From: Streptomyces geranii | GTDB lineage: Bacteria > Actinomycetota > Actinomycetes > Streptomycetales > Streptomycetaceae | NCBI RefSeq assembly: GCF_002954775.1 | Contig: NZ_PJME01000050.1 | Location: 1-64,000 of the forward strand | Direction: 5' to 3' | DNA: 64,000 bases | Shown: positions 25,466 through 34,239 of the stretch, in pieces | Position numbering within the stretch: the stretch's first letter is position 1 | Layout: each line of letters begins with the position of its first letter | Program-made: the position numbers and the translations under genes | The notes under the pieces: generated by a model | What the model saw: only the letters and a program-made list of their open reading frames with translations | Databases searched by the model: none | What the model was told of the DNA's origin: nothing

Positions 25466-25834
25466 GTGATCCAGCAGGAGTCGCGACTGCGTGTCGCCGA
25501 CAACACTGGTGCGAAGGAAATCCTTTGCATCCGTGTCCTCGGTGGCTCCGGTCGCCGCTACGCGGGCATCGGTGACGTGATCGTCGCCACCGTCAAGGAC
25601 GCGATCCCCGGCGGCAACGTGAAGAAGGGTGACGTCATCAAGGCGGTCATCGTTCGCACCGTCAAGGAGCGCCGCCGTCCGGACGGCTCGTACATCCGCT
25701 TCGACGAGAACGCCGCTGTCGTTCTGAAGAACGACGGCGACCCTCGTGGCACCCGTATCTTCGGCCCGGTGGGCCGGGAGCTGCGCGAGAAGAAGTTCAT
25801 GAAGATCATCTCGCTCGCGCCGGAGGTGCTGTAA
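25466..25834 (+). CDS. rplN: 50S ribosomal protein L14
   Basis: 122 residues, GTG start with AGGAGA upstream. L14 contributes to the intersubunit bridge. The Q-Q-E-S-R-L-R-V-A-D-N-T-G-A-K-E start and D-E-N-A-A-V-V-L-K-N-D segment are diagnostic. First gene after the tandem hairpins, so it opens the spc-type cluster; rplX follows after 2 bp. Confidence 0.98.
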   Translation: MIQQESRLRVADNTGAKEILCIRVLGGSGRRYAGIGDVIVATVKDAIPGGNVKKGDVIKAVIVRTVKERRRPDGSYIRFDENAAVVLKNDGDPRGTRIFGPVGRELREKKFMKIISLAPEVL

Positions 25835-25836
25835 GC

Positions 25837-26160
25837 ATGAAGATCAAGAAGGGCGACCTGGTTCAGGTCATCACCGGTAAGGACAAGGGCAAGCAGGGCA
25901 AGGTCATCGCGGCCTTCCCCCGTGAGGACCGCGTCCTGGTCGAGGGTGTCAACCGGGTCAAGAAGCACACCAAGGCCGGCCCGACCGCTCGCGGTTCGCA
26001 GGCCGGCGGCATCGTCACGACCGAGGCGCCCGTCCACGTCTCCAACGTCCAGCTGGTCGTTGAGAAGGACGGCAACAAGGTCGTCACGCGTGTCGGTTAC
26101 CGCTTCGACGACGAGGGCAACAAGATCCGCGTTGCCAAGCGGACGGGTGAGGACATCTGA
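25837..26160 (+). CDS. rplX: 50S ribosomal protein L24
   Basis: 107 residues. Assembly-initiator protein of the large subunit. The KOW motif G-D-L-V-Q-V-I-T-G-K-D-K-G-K-Q-G-K-V at the N-terminus and V-N-R-V-K-K-H-T-K region are typical. Last base of its stop is the first base of rplE. Confidence 0.98.
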   Translation: MKIKKGDLVQVITGKDKGKQGKVIAAFPREDRVLVEGVNRVKKHTKAGPTARGSQAGGIVTTEAPVHVSNVQLVVEKDGNKVVTRVGYRFDDEGNKIRVAKRTGEDI

Positions 26161-26717
26161 TGACGACCACCACCACTCCGCGTCTCAAGACGAAGTACCG
26201 CGAGGAGATCACGGGCAAGCTGCGTGAGGAGTTCTCGTACGAGAACGTCATGCAGATCCCCGGCCTCGTCAAGATCGTGGTCAACATGGGTGTGGGCGAC
26301 GCCGCCCGCGACTCCAAGCTGATCGAGGGCGCCATCCGCGACCTCACCACGATCACCGGTCAGAAGCCGGCCGTCACCAAGGCCCGCAAGTCCATCGCGC
26401 AGTTCAAGCTGCGTGAGGGTCAGCCGATCGGTGCCCACGTCACGCTCCGTGGCGACCGCATGTGGGAGTTCCTGGACCGCACCCTGTCGCTCGCGCTGCC
26501 GCGCATCCGCGACTTCCGCGGTCTGTCCCCCAAGCAGTTCGACGGCCGTGGCAACTACACCTTCGGTCTCACGGAGCAGGTCATGTTCCACGAGATCGAC
26601 CAGGACAAGATCGACCGCACCCGGGGTATGGACATCACCGTGGTGACCACGGCGACCAACGACGCCGAAGGCCGCGCCCTTCTCCGTCACCTCGGCTTCC
26701 CCTTCAAGGAGGCGTAA
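26160..26717 (+). CDS. rplE: 50S ribosomal protein L5
   Basis: 185 residues. Binds 5S rRNA and contacts P-site tRNA. The P-G-L-V-K-I-V-V-N-M-G-V-G segment, K-P-V-V/A-T-K-A-R-K-S-I-A and the R-D-F-R-G-L-S region are conserved. One-base overlap with rplX; rpsZ follows after 5 bp. Confidence 0.98.
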   Translation: MTTTTTPRLKTKYREEITGKLREEFSYENVMQIPGLVKIVVNMGVGDAARDSKLIEGAIRDLTTITGQKPAVTKARKSIAQFKLREGQPIGAHVTLRGDRMWEFLDRTLSLALPRIRDFRGLSPKQFDGRGNYTFGLTEQVMFHEIDQDKIDRTRGMDITVVTTATNDAEGRALLRHLGFPFKEA

Positions 26718-26722
26718 GCGAG

Positions 26723-26908
26723 ATGGCGAAGAAGGCTCTGATTGCCAAGGCTGCTCGTAAGCCCAAGTTCGGCGTACGTGGCTACACGCGCTGCCAGCGC
26801 TGCGGCCGTCCGCACTCCGTGTACCGCAAGTTCGGCCTGTGCCGCGTCTGCCTTCGTGAGATGGCTCACCGTGGCGAGCTGCCGGGCGTGACCAAGAGCT
26901 CCTGGTAA
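26723..26908 (+). CDS. rpsZ: 30S ribosomal protein S14, zinc-binding type Z
   Basis: 61 residues. The short C+ form with a zinc ribbon: C-Q-R-C and C-R-V-C pairs separated by 12 residues. Streptomycetes often have a longer zinc-free paralogue elsewhere under Zur control; this is the housekeeping copy in the spc cluster. S14 sits in the head of the small subunit. A long imperfect hairpin overlaps its 3' end, and the next gene is 227 bp away. Confidence 0.97.
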   Translation: MAKKALIAKAARKPKFGVRGYTRCQRCGRPHSVYRKFGLCRVCLREMAHRGELPGVTKSSW

Positions 26909-26936
26909 TCCCCTAATTCGGGATTCCGGAAGCTCT
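26896..26936 (+). terminator. Imperfect hairpin at the end of rpsZ
   Basis: Outer arms GAGCT/AGCTC and inner arms AATCCC/GGGATT with loop CTAATTC, overlapping the rpsZ stop codon. Terminator- or processing-like; the 200 bp that follow have no gene and may carry an extra promoter for rpsH. Confidence 0.4.
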
Positions 26937-27135
26937 CGGTAAGCATCTGGGTTGGTCAGGGGCCCACCCCTCCATGGCTTAGGCTAGGAGGGTTGGGCGC
27001 CTTGACGCCCGTACGACTTACTACGCCGTAGGTCCCCCGCACCGCACCCGTCCCGCCACTCAGTGAGTACTGCGTGAGTGGGGAGAGGGATGGCGCATCC
27101 AGGAAACCCCGGCGAGAGAGGCCGAAGGCCAATTC

Positions 27136-27534
27136 ATGACCATGACTGATCCGATCGCGGACATGCTGACTCGTCTGCGTAACGCGAACTCGGCGTACCA
27201 CGACACCGTGGGTATGCCGCACAGCAAGATCAAGTCGCACATCGCGGAGATCCTCCAGCAGGAGGGCTTCATCACGGGCTGGAAGGTCGAGGACGCCGAG
27301 GTCGGCAAGAACCTCGTCCTCGAGCTGAAGTTCGGCCCGAACCGTGAGCGCTCCATCGCGGGCATCAAGCGGATCTCCAAGCCCGGTCTCCGGGTTTACG
27401 CGAAGTCCACCAACCTGCCGAAGGTGCTCGGCGGCCTGGGCGTGGCGATCATCTCCACGTCGCACGGTCTCCTCACCGACAAGCAGGCCGGCAAGAAGGG
27501 CGTAGGCGGAGAAGTCCTCGCCTACGTCTGGTAG
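27136..27534 (+). CDS. rpsH: 30S ribosomal protein S8
   Basis: 132 residues from ATG 27136 (second ATG at 27142 also possible). Central-domain 16S-binding protein and, in E. coli, the repressor of the spc operon. The M-T-D-P-I-A-D-M-L-T-R-L-R-N-A opening and the S-T-S-H-G-L-L-T-D segment near residue 107 are diagnostic. The 227-bp gap before it contains TAGGCT and TTGACG hexamers but no well-spaced promoter pair. Confidence 0.98.
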   Translation: MTMTDPIADMLTRLRNANSAYHDTVGMPHSKIKSHIAEILQQEGFITGWKVEDAEVGKNLVLELKFGPNRERSIAGIKRISKPGLRVYAKSTNLPKVLGGLGVAIISTSHGLLTDKQAGKKGVGGEVLAYVW

Positions 27535-27556
27535 AAGGGAAACGGAGGAAACAGCT

Positions 27557-28096
27557 ATGTCGCGTATTGGCAAGCTCCCCATCACGGTTCCCGCCGGCGT
27601 GGACGTCACCATCGACGGCCGTACGGTCCAGGTGAAGGGCCCCAAGGGTTCCCTCTCCCACACCGTCGCTGCGCCGATCGACATCGCCAAGGGTGAGGAC
27701 GGCGTTCTCAACGTCACCCGCCCCAACGACGAGCGTCAGAACAAGGCCCTGCACGGCCTGTCCCGCACGCTGGTGGCGAACATGATCACCGGCGTGACCG
27801 CGGGTTACGTGAAGAAGCTCGAGATCAGCGGTGTCGGTTACCGCGTGGCGGCGAAGGGCACGAGCCTCGAGTTCGCGCTCGGCTACAGCCACCCGATCAC
27901 CGTCGAAGCGCCCGAGGGCATCAGCTTCAAGGTCGAGAACCCCACGCGGTTCTCGGTCGAGGGCATCGACAAGCAGAAGGTCGGCGAGGTTGCGGCCAAC
28001 ATCCGCAAGCTGCGCAAGCCCGACCCGTACAAGGCCAAGGGTGTCAAGTACGAGGGCGAAGTCATCCGCCGCAAGGTCGGAAAGGCGGGTAAGTAA
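27557..28096 (+). CDS. rplF: 50S ribosomal protein L6
   Basis: 179 residues. Two-domain protein near the GTPase centre. The S-R-I-G-K-L-P-I start, V-K-G-P-K-G-S-L-S segment and the E-I-S-G-V-G-Y-R junction are typical; the C-terminal R-K-P-D-P-Y-K-A-K-G-V-K-Y motif is complete. GGAGG ribosome site; 3 bp before rplR. Confidence 0.98.
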   Translation: MSRIGKLPITVPAGVDVTIDGRTVQVKGPKGSLSHTVAAPIDIAKGEDGVLNVTRPNDERQNKALHGLSRTLVANMITGVTAGYVKKLEISGVGYRVAAKGTSLEFALGYSHPITVEAPEGISFKVENPTRFSVEGIDKQKVGEVAANIRKLRKPDPYKAKGVKYEGEVIRRKVGKAGK

Positions 28097-28099
28097 GCC

Positions 28100-28486
28100 A
28101 TGGCATACGGTACGAAGATCGCTAAGGGCGACGCTTACAAGCGTGCTGCCATCAAGCGGCGTCACATCCGGATCCGTAAGAAGGTCAACGGAACGGCTGA
28201 GCGTCCCCGCCTGGTTGTGACCCGCTCCAACCGCCACATCGTGGCCCAGGTCATCGACGACATCAAGGGTCACACCCTGGCGTCGGCGTCGACCCTGGAC
28301 ACCTCGATCCGCGGTACCGAGGGCGATGACAAGTCGGCGCAGGCAGGCAAGGTCGGCGCACTCGTCGCCGAGCGTGCCAAGGCCGCAGGTGTCGAGGCCG
28401 TTGTGTTCGACCGTGGTGGCAGCCGGTACGCCGGTCGTATCGCCGCCCTGGCCGACGCCGCCCGCGAAGCCGGGCTCAAGTTCTGA
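28100..28486 (+). CDS. rplR: 50S ribosomal protein L18
   Basis: 128 residues. 5S rRNA-binding protein. Basic N-terminus K-R-R-H-I-R-I-R-K-K-V-N-G, then R-P-R-L-V-V-T-R-S-N-R-H-I-V-A-Q-V-I-D-D, the family hallmark, and G-G-S-R-Y-A-G-R-I near the end. 70 bp separate it from rpsE. Confidence 0.98.
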   Translation: MAYGTKIAKGDAYKRAAIKRRHIRIRKKVNGTAERPRLVVTRSNRHIVAQVIDDIKGHTLASASTLDTSIRGTEGDDKSAQAGKVGALVAERAKAAGVEAVVFDRGGSRYAGRIAALADAAREAGLKF

Positions 28487-28556
28487 GCCGCCCGTCGCGT
28501 TCGCGATTTCGTGTCGCGGCGCAGCGTAGCTAGCGGAAAAAGAGAGAGGTAATCCA

Positions 28557-29162
28557 ATGGCTGGACCCCAGCGCCGCGGAAGCGGTGCCGGTGGCGGCGA
28601 GCGGCGGGACCGGAAGGGCCGTGACGGCGGCGCTGCCGCCGCCGAGAAGACCGCGTACGTTGAGCGCGTCGTCGCGATCAACCGCGTCGCCAAGGTTGTG
28701 AAGGGTGGTCGTCGCTTCAGCTTCACTGCGCTCGTCGTAGTGGGCGATGGCGATGGCACCGTCGGTGTCGGTTACGGCAAGGCCAAGGAGGTGCCGGCCG
28801 CGATCGCCAAGGGTGTTGAAGAGGCCAAGAAGCACTTCTTCAAGGTCCCCCGTATCCAGGGCACCATCCCGCACCCGATCACGGGCGAGAAGGCCGCGGG
28901 CGTCGTCCTGCTCAAGCCTGCCTCCCCCGGTACCGGCGTCATCGCCGGTGGCCCGGTGCGTGCTGTCCTGGAGTGCGCCGGCGTTCACGACATCCTGTCG
29001 AAGTCGCTCGGTTCGTCCAACGCGATCAACATCGTGCACGCGACCGTGGCGGCCCTCAAGGGCCTGCAGCGTCCCGAGGAGATCGCGGCCCGCCGCGGTC
29101 TGCCCCTTGAGGACGTCGCCCCCGCGGCTCTGCTTCGTGCGCGTGCGGGAGCGGGTGCGTAA
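28557..29162 (+). CDS. rpsE: 30S ribosomal protein S5
   Basis: 201 residues, with a Gly/Arg-rich N-terminal extension of about 35 residues compared with E. coli. The double-stranded-RNA-binding part V-E-R-V-V-A-I-N-R-V-A-K-V-V-K-G-G-R and the G-Y-G-K-A-K-E-V-P region are intact; spectinomycin-contact residues in the V-V-K-G-G-R loop look wild type. The stop shares a base with rpmD. Confidence 0.98.
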   Translation: MAGPQRRGSGAGGGERRDRKGRDGGAAAAEKTAYVERVVAINRVAKVVKGGRRFSFTALVVVGDGDGTVGVGYGKAKEVPAAIAKGVEEAKKHFFKVPRIQGTIPHPITGEKAAGVVLLKPASPGTGVIAGGPVRAVLECAGVHDILSKSLGSSNAINIVHATVAALKGLQRPEEIAARRGLPLEDVAPAALLRARAGAGA

Positions 29163-29344
29163 TGGCTCGCCTCAAGGTCACGCAGACGAAGTCGTACATC
29201 GGCAGCAAGCAGAACCACCGTGACACCCTGCGGTCCCTTGGTCTCAAGGGGATCAACACCGTGGTCGTCAAGGAGGACCGCCCCGAGTTCCGCGGAATGG
29301 TGCACACCGTCCGCCACCTCGTGACGGTTGAGGAGGTCGACTGA
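29162..29344 (+). CDS. rpmD: 50S ribosomal protein L30
   Basis: 60 residues, complete. Sequence R-L-K-V-T-Q-T-K-S-Y-I-G then R-S-L-G-L-K-G-I-N-T-V and M-V-H-T-V-R-H-L-V is the bacterial L30 pattern. Overlaps the rpsE stop by one base; rplO follows after 2 bp. Confidence 0.97.
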   Translation: MARLKVTQTKSYIGSKQNHRDTLRSLGLKGINTVVVKEDRPEFRGMVHTVRHLVTVEEVD

Positions 29345-29346
29345 TC

Positions 29347-29802
29347 ATGGCGGAGAACAGCCCGCTCAAGATCCACAACCTCCGTCCTGCCCCGGGCGCC
29401 AAGACCGCCAAGACCCGTGTGGGTCGTGGTGAGGCGTCGAAGGGTAAGACGGCTGGTCGTGGTACCAAGGGCACGAAGGCCCGTTACCAGGTTCCGGAGC
29501 GCTTCGAGGGTGGCCAGATGCCCCTCCACATGCGTCTCCCGAAGCTCAAGGGCTTCAAGAACCCGTTCAAGACCGAGTACCAGGTCGTGAACCTCGACAA
29601 GCTGGGCGCGCTGTACCCGGAGGGTGGCGAGGTCACCGTCGAGGGTCTCGTCGCCAAGGGTGCCGTTCGCAAGAACAGCCTCGTCAAGGTCCTCGGCCAG
29701 GGCGAGATCTCCGTGGCGCTGCAGGTGACGGTCGACGCCGTCTCCGGCTCCGCCAAGGAGAAGATCACCGCCGCCGGCGGTACCGTCACCGAGCTCGTCT
29801 GA
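29347..29802 (+). CDS. rplO: 50S ribosomal protein L15
   Basis: 151 residues. Late-assembly core protein. G-A-K-T-A-K-T-R-V-G-R-G-E-A-S-K-G-K-T-A and the F-E-G-G-Q-M-P-L-H-M-R-L-P-K segment are the signature; the first Gly-rich loop lacks some of the glycines found in E. coli, as usual in actinobacteria. Followed by a strong terminator-like hairpin before secY. Confidence 0.98.
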   Translation: MAENSPLKIHNLRPAPGAKTAKTRVGRGEASKGKTAGRGTKGTKARYQVPERFEGGQMPLHMRLPKLKGFKNPFKTEYQVVNLDKLGALYPEGGEVTVEGLVAKGAVRKNSLVKVLGQGEISVALQVTVDAVSGSAKEKITAAGGTVTELV

Positions 29803-29837
29803 ACACCACAGGCGCCTCGATGACTTGAGCGATCCCG

Positions 29838-29871
29838 ACCGGGGATACCCCACAAAAGGGGTATCCCCGGT
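29838..29871 (+). terminator. Strong hairpin after rplO
   Basis: Perfect 14-bp stem ACCGGGGATACCCC/GGGGTATCCCCGGT, loop ACAAAA, 35 nt after the rplO stop. Separates the r-protein part from secY-adk-map; the remaining 176 bp before secY probably hold a secY promoter that could not be fixed by eye. Confidence 0.7.
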
Positions 29872-30047
29872 TGGTCGTTCCTAGGGAGGCATGGTCGCCG
29901 GTAAGGTGGCCAGCAATGTCAATTTGAGTCCGGTGTGCTCACGAGGAACTCCGGGCGCCTCTTGGCTGTTAGTTATCTGTCAACGTATCCGTCGCACCTC
30001 AAGACCGTCACCTCTGACGCAGTAGCGCGGGGGTCGCAGGAGGCACC

Positions 30048-31361
30048 GTGCTCACCGCGTTCGCCCGGGCGTTCAAGACGCCCGACCTGCGCAAGAAGCT
30101 GCTCTTCACGCTCGGCATCATCGTGGTCTATCGGGTGGGCACACACATCCCGATCCCCGGTGTCGACTACTCGAACGTCCAGACGTGTATCGATGTGGCG
30201 AAGGGCAACCAGGGCCTGTTCGGTCTGGTGAACATGTTCAGCGGTGGCGCCCTGCTGCAGATCACGATCTTCGCGCTCGGCATCATGCCGTACATCACGG
30301 CGAGCATCATTCTCCAGCTGCTGACCGTGGTCATCCCGCGTCTGGAGGCCCTCAAGAAGGAGGGCCAGGCCGGCACGGCGAAGATCACGCAGTACACCCG
30401 CTACCTGACGGTGGCTCTCGCCATCCTCCAGGGCACCGGCCTCGTCGCCACCGCCCGCAGCGGCGCGCTGTTCAGCGGCTGCCCGGTCGCCAGCGAGATC
30501 GTCCCGGACCAGTCGATCTTCGTCACCATCACCATGGTCGTCACCATGACCGCCGGTACGGCCGTCGTCATGTGGCTCGGTGAGCTGATCACCGACCGCG
30601 GCATCGGCAACGGCATGTCGATCCTGATGTTCATCTCGATCGCCGCCACCTTCCCGTCCGCGCTGTGGGCCATCAAGACCCAGGGCGACCTGGCGGACGG
30701 CTGGATCGAGTTCGGTACGGTCATCGCCGTCGGCCTCGTCATGGTCGCGCTGGTGGTCTTCGTCGAGCAGGCTCAGCGCCGTATCCCGGTCCAGTACGCG
30801 AAGCGCATGATCGGCCGCAGGTCGTACGGCGGCACTTCCACGTACATCCCGCTCAAGGTCAACCAGGCCGGCATCATCCCTGTGATCTTTGCCTCCTCGC
30901 TCCTCTACATCCCCGCGCTGATCGCGCAGTTCTCCGGCGGAACCTCTGGCTGGAAGACGTGGATCGAGGCGAATCTGACCAAGGGTGACCACCCGATTTA
31001 CATCACCACGTACTTCTTGCTGATCGTTTTCTTCGCGTTCTTCTATGTCGCCATCTCCTTCAACCCCGAAGAAGTAGCCGACAACATGAAGAAGTATGGT
31101 GGCTTCATCCCGGGCATCCGGGCTGGCCGGCCCACCGCTGAGTACCTGAGTTACGTACTCAACCGGATCACCTGGCCGGGTTCGCTGTATCTGGGTCTGA
31201 TCGCTCTCGTACCGACGATGGCGTTGGTTGGTTTCGGGGCAAACCAGAACTTCCCGTTCGGCGGGACCAGCATCCTGATCATCGTGGGTGTCGGTCTTGA
31301 GACCGTGAAGCAGATTGAGAGCCAGCTCCAGCAGCGCAATTACGAAGGGTTCCTCCGCTGA
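30048..31361 (+). CDS. secY: Preprotein translocase subunit SecY
   Basis: 437 residues, GTG start behind GGAGGCACC. Channel subunit of the Sec translocon. Ten membrane segments are evident; the plug and TM2 region V-N-M-F-S-G-G-A-L-L-Q-I-T-I-F-A-L-G and the cytosolic loop with R-R-I-P-V-Q-Y-A-K-R are typical. Stop overlaps the adk ATG by one base (TGATG). The window also encodes several Sec- or Tat-exported products that depend on export systems. Confidence 0.98.
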   Translation: MLTAFARAFKTPDLRKKLLFTLGIIVVYRVGTHIPIPGVDYSNVQTCIDVAKGNQGLFGLVNMFSGGALLQITIFALGIMPYITASIILQLLTVVIPRLEALKKEGQAGTAKITQYTRYLTVALAILQGTGLVATARSGALFSGCPVASEIVPDQSIFVTITMVVTMTAGTAVVMWLGELITDRGIGNGMSILMFISIAATFPSALWAIKTQGDLADGWIEFGTVIAVGLVMVALVVFVEQAQRRIPVQYAKRMIGRRSYGGTSTYIPLKVNQAGIIPVIFASSLLYIPALIAQFSGGTSGWKTWIEANLTKGDHPIYITTYFLLIVFFAFFYVAISFNPEEVADNMKKYGGFIPGIRAGRPTAEYLSYVLNRITWPGSLYLGLIALVPTMALVGFGANQNFPFGGTSILIIVGVGLETVKQIESQLQQRNYEGFLR

Positions 31362-32023
31362 TGCGAATCGTCCTCGTCGGGCCGCCTGGTGCCGGGAAGG
31401 GAACGCAGGCCGCGTTCCTGGCCAAGAACCTGTCGATCCCGCACATCTCCACGGGCGACCTCTTCCGGGCCAACATCAGCAAGCAGACGGACCTCGGGAA
31501 ACTCGCCAAGTCCTACATGGACGCGGGGAATCTGGTGCCCGACGAGGTCACGATCGCCATGGCCAAGGACCGCATGGAGCAGTCCGACGCGGTCAACGGC
31601 TTTCTGCTGGACGGCTTCCCGAGGAACGTCTCGCAGGCCGAGGCGCTGGACGAGATGCTCAAGGCCGAGTCCATGAAGCTGGACGCGGTGCTCGACCTGG
31701 AGGTCCCCGAGGACGAGGTGGTCAAGCGCATCGCCGGCCGCCGCATCTGCCGTAACGACTCGGCGCACGTCTTCCACGTCACGTACCAGGCGCCGAAGGC
31801 CGCGGGTGTCTGTGACACCTGCGGCGGCGAGCTGTACCAGCGGGACGACGACTCCGAGGAGACGGTCCGCAAGCGCCTGGAGGTCTACCACACCCAGACC
31901 GAGCCGATCATCGACTACTACAAGGCCCAGGGCCTCGTGGTGACGATCTCGGCGCTGGGCAAGGTGGAGGACGTCACGGGCAAGGCGATGGCCGCGCTGA
32001 AGGGTGACGGCGAGGGCGAGTAG
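31361..32023 (+). CDS. adk: Adenylate kinase
   Basis: 220 residues. Interconverts ATP + AMP and 2 ADP. P-loop G-P-P-G-A-G-K-G-T-Q at 7-16, NMP-binding S-T-G-D-L-F-R, and a long LID domain at about 124-165 with C-x-N and C-D-T-C cysteines suggesting a zinc-type LID. Coupled to secY by a one-base overlap. The secY-adk-map order is ancestral in actinobacteria. A hairpin follows the stop. Confidence 0.98.
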   Translation: MRIVLVGPPGAGKGTQAAFLAKNLSIPHISTGDLFRANISKQTDLGKLAKSYMDAGNLVPDEVTIAMAKDRMEQSDAVNGFLLDGFPRNVSQAEALDEMLKAESMKLDAVLDLEVPEDEVVKRIAGRRICRNDSAHVFHVTYQAPKAAGVCDTCGGELYQRDDDSEETVRKRLEVYHTQTEPIIDYYKAQGLVVTISALGKVEDVTGKAMAALKGDGEGE

Positions 32024-32046
32024 TCGTTTTCGTTTGTACGTGTGGA

Positions 32047-32078
32047 CAGCCGCGGTTCCCTGTCGGGGACCGCGGCTG
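32047..32078 (+). terminator. Hairpin after adk
   Basis: 14-bp stem with one G-T pair, arms 32047-32060 and 32065-32078, loop TGTC. 23 nt after the adk stop; suggests map can be transcribed separately. Confidence 0.65.
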
Positions 32079-32164
32079 CTGCGTAGGGGCGGGCTGCTGG
32101 GTGGGGGCCGGGGCCCGTATCGTTGAGTCGTTCGTTCTCCGGTTCAGGAAAGGCCGTCGTTCCC

Positions 32165-33001
32165 ATGGTGCAGATCAAGACCCCCGAGCAGATCGCCAAG
32201 ATGCGCGAGGCGGGGCTTGTCGTCGCCGCCATCCACGCGGCCACTCGTGAGGCGGCGGTGCCCGGCGCCAGTACGAGGGATCTGGACCAGGTCGCGCGCA
32301 AGGTGCTCGCGGAGCACGACGCGAAGCCGAACTTCCTCGGGTACGGCGGGTTTCCGGCGACGATCTGCACGTCCGTGAACGAGGTGGTGGTGCATGGGAT
32401 CCCGTCCGACGAGGTCGTGCTGAAGGACGGCGACATCATCTCGATCGACTGCGGCGCGATCATCGACGGGTGGCACGGGGACGCGGCGTACACGGCGTTC
32501 GTGGGGTCCGGGCACTCGGCGGAGCTGCTGGAGCTGTCGCGGGTGACCGAGGGGTCGATGTGGGCGGGGATCGCGGCGATGAAGCAGGGGAATCGGCTCG
32601 TCGATGTCTCGCGGGCGATCGAGACGTACATCCGGCGTCAGCCGAAGGCCGGTGGCGGGCGGTACGGGATCATCGAGGACTACGGCGGGCATGGCATCGG
32701 CACCGAGATGCACATGGATCCGCATCTGCTGAACTACGTCGAGCGGAAGCGGGGGAAGGGGCCGAAGCTGGTGCCCGGGTTCTGCCTCGCGATCGAGCCG
32801 ATGGTGTCGCTGGGTACGCCTCGGACGGAGGTCCTGGCGGACGACTGGACGGTGATCACGACTGACGGGACGTGGTCTTCGCACTGGGAGCATTCGGTGG
32901 CGTTGACGGAGGAGGGGCCGCTGGTGCTGACGTCTCCCGACGGGGGGAAGGCGAAGCTGGCGGAACTGGGCGTGACTGCGGCGCCGGATCCGCTGGCGTA
33001 G
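32165..33001 (+). CDS. map: Methionine aminopeptidase, type I
   Basis: 278 residues from ATG 32165. Removes the initiator Met from nascent proteins. The five metal ligands of the pita-bread fold are present: Asp95 and Asp106 (I-D-C-G-A-I-I-D-G-W-H-G-D), His176 (G-G-H-G-I-G), Glu211 (A-I-E-P-M) and Glu242 (W-E-H-S-V). Length and lack of an N-terminal zinc domain fit type Ia. Streptomycetes usually hold additional map copies. Followed by a 950-bp non-coding repeat field. Confidence 0.97.
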   Translation: MVQIKTPEQIAKMREAGLVVAAIHAATREAAVPGASTRDLDQVARKVLAEHDAKPNFLGYGGFPATICTSVNEVVVHGIPSDEVVLKDGDIISIDCGAIIDGWHGDAAYTAFVGSGHSAELLELSRVTEGSMWAGIAAMKQGNRLVDVSRAIETYIRRQPKAGGGRYGIIEDYGGHGIGTEMHMDPHLLNYVERKRGKGPKLVPGFCLAIEPMVSLGTPRTEVLADDWTVITTDGTWSSHWEHSVALTEEGPLVLTSPDGGKAKLAELGVTAAPDPLA

Positions 33002-33954
33002 GCCTTTCCTCGCCCCCGCCGCCCCTACCCGTCCCATCCCCAGGGGCTCCGCCCCTTCGACCCCACCAGGGTGCTCCGCCCCCTGAACCCCCGGCGGGGA
33101 CTGCGTCCCCTGCACCCCGCTCGGGGCTGCGCCCCTGGGTCCTTGGCGGGGGCTGCGCCCCCTGCACCCCGCTTGGGCTGTGCCCCCGGAGCCCGGCGGT
33201 GCTGTTGACGCGGGTACCGGGTCTGGGCTCCGCCCCCTGAACCCCCGGCGGGGACTGCGTCCCCTGCACCCCGCTTGGGCTGCGCCCTCGGAGCCCGGCG
33301 GTGCTGTTGACGCGGGTACCGGGTCTGGGCTCCGCCCCCTGAACCCCCGGCGGGGGCTGCGTCCCCTGCGCCCCGCTCGGGGCTGTGCCCCTGGGTCCTT
33401 GGCGGGGGCTGCGTCCCCTGTACCCCGCCCGGGCTGCGCCCCCGGAGCCCGGCGGTGCTGTTGACGCGGGTACCGGCTCTGGGCTGCGTCCCTGGAGTCC
33501 CGGCGGGGACTGCGTCCCCTGTACCCCGTTTGGGGCTGTGCCCATGGGGTCCGGTGGGTGTCGCGGCCCCTCCGCTCTGCTCGGTACGGTGGCTGGCCCC
33601 TGGGCCCGGTCGGGGGTTCGCGGACCTGGGTTCCTGTGGGCGCTGCGGCTCTTCTCCCGCCCGGGCGGGAGCCGGAGACCCCCGGCGGCCTGGGTGGCCT
33701 CGGCCTTGCGTCTTGGGGCGGTTGGGAGGGTGTCCCGGGGGCTGTTTCTGGTGCTCGGTCCCCGGTCGCTGGGCGCGCTTCGGAGCGTGTCGTTGGTTAA
33801 GGATCATCGCTGTGGGGCATTCTTCCTCGATTCGTCTTTCCGGGTGGGCTGACGTAGACTGACTCGTCGGCTCTCGTGCACCCGCATGTCCGCATGCGCC
33901 CGTCAAAGGGAACGCAAGTGAGTCGATCAAGGTAGTCGATTCGAAGGGCGAAGC
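33002..33954. repeat. Long non-coding interval with GC-rich repeat field
   Basis: 953 bp between map and infA. Positions about 33035-33560 consist of degenerate units around 51 bp built from palindromic cores such as GGGCTGCGCCC and GGGACTGCGTCCCC. The 33-bp block starting at 33188 recurs at 33290 and 33444. Many overlapping open frames exist on both strands but they follow the repeat and show no ribosome sites, so they are not genes. The last 100 bp carry the infA promoter region. Confidence 0.75.
33831..33860 (+). promoter_or_regulatory. Probable infA promoter
   Basis: TTCGTC at 33831-33836 and TAGACT at 33855-33860 with an 18-bp spacer, about 95 bp before infA. The -10 is good, the -35 weak. 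Confidence 0.4.
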
Positions 33955-34176
33955 GTGGCCAAGAAGCAAGGTGCCATCGAGATCGAGGGCACTGTCGTCG
34001 AGTCTCTTCCGAACGCCATGTTCAAGGTTGAGCTCCAGAACGGCCACCAGGTCCTGGCACACATCAGCGGCAAGATGCGTATGCACTACATCCGCATCCT
34101 CCCTGACGACCGGGTCGTGGTGGAGTTGTCTCCGTACGACCTGACGCGTGGCCGGATCGTCTACCGATACAAGTAG
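33955..34176 (+). CDS. infA: Translation initiation factor IF-1
   Basis: 73 residues, GTG start after GAAGGG. Single OB-fold protein that occupies the A site during initiation. The complete sequence pattern A-K-K-Q-G-A-I-E-I-E-G-T-V-V and P-Y-D-L-T-R-G-R-I-V-Y-R is standard. Opens the infA-rpmJ-rpsM-rpsK-rpoA-rplQ cluster after the repeat field. Confidence 0.98.
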   Translation: MAKKQGAIEIEGTVVESLPNAMFKVELQNGHQVLAHISGKMRMHYIRILPDDRVVVELSPYDLTRGRIVYRYK

Positions 34177-34239
34177 ATCTTGCCTACGCCCCGTGTTCCT
34201 CGCGGGGCCGCCGGCAACTGACCCGGAGAACCTCACCCC

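Noticed and set aside
33035..33560. Possible CRISPR array
   Set aside because: Units are degenerate and abutting, with no uniform spacers and no cas genes nearby.
33180..33852. Open frames in the map-infA interval on both strands
   Set aside because: They follow the GC-rich repeat units, have no ribosome sites, and encode only repeat-derived Gly/Pro/Arg strings.
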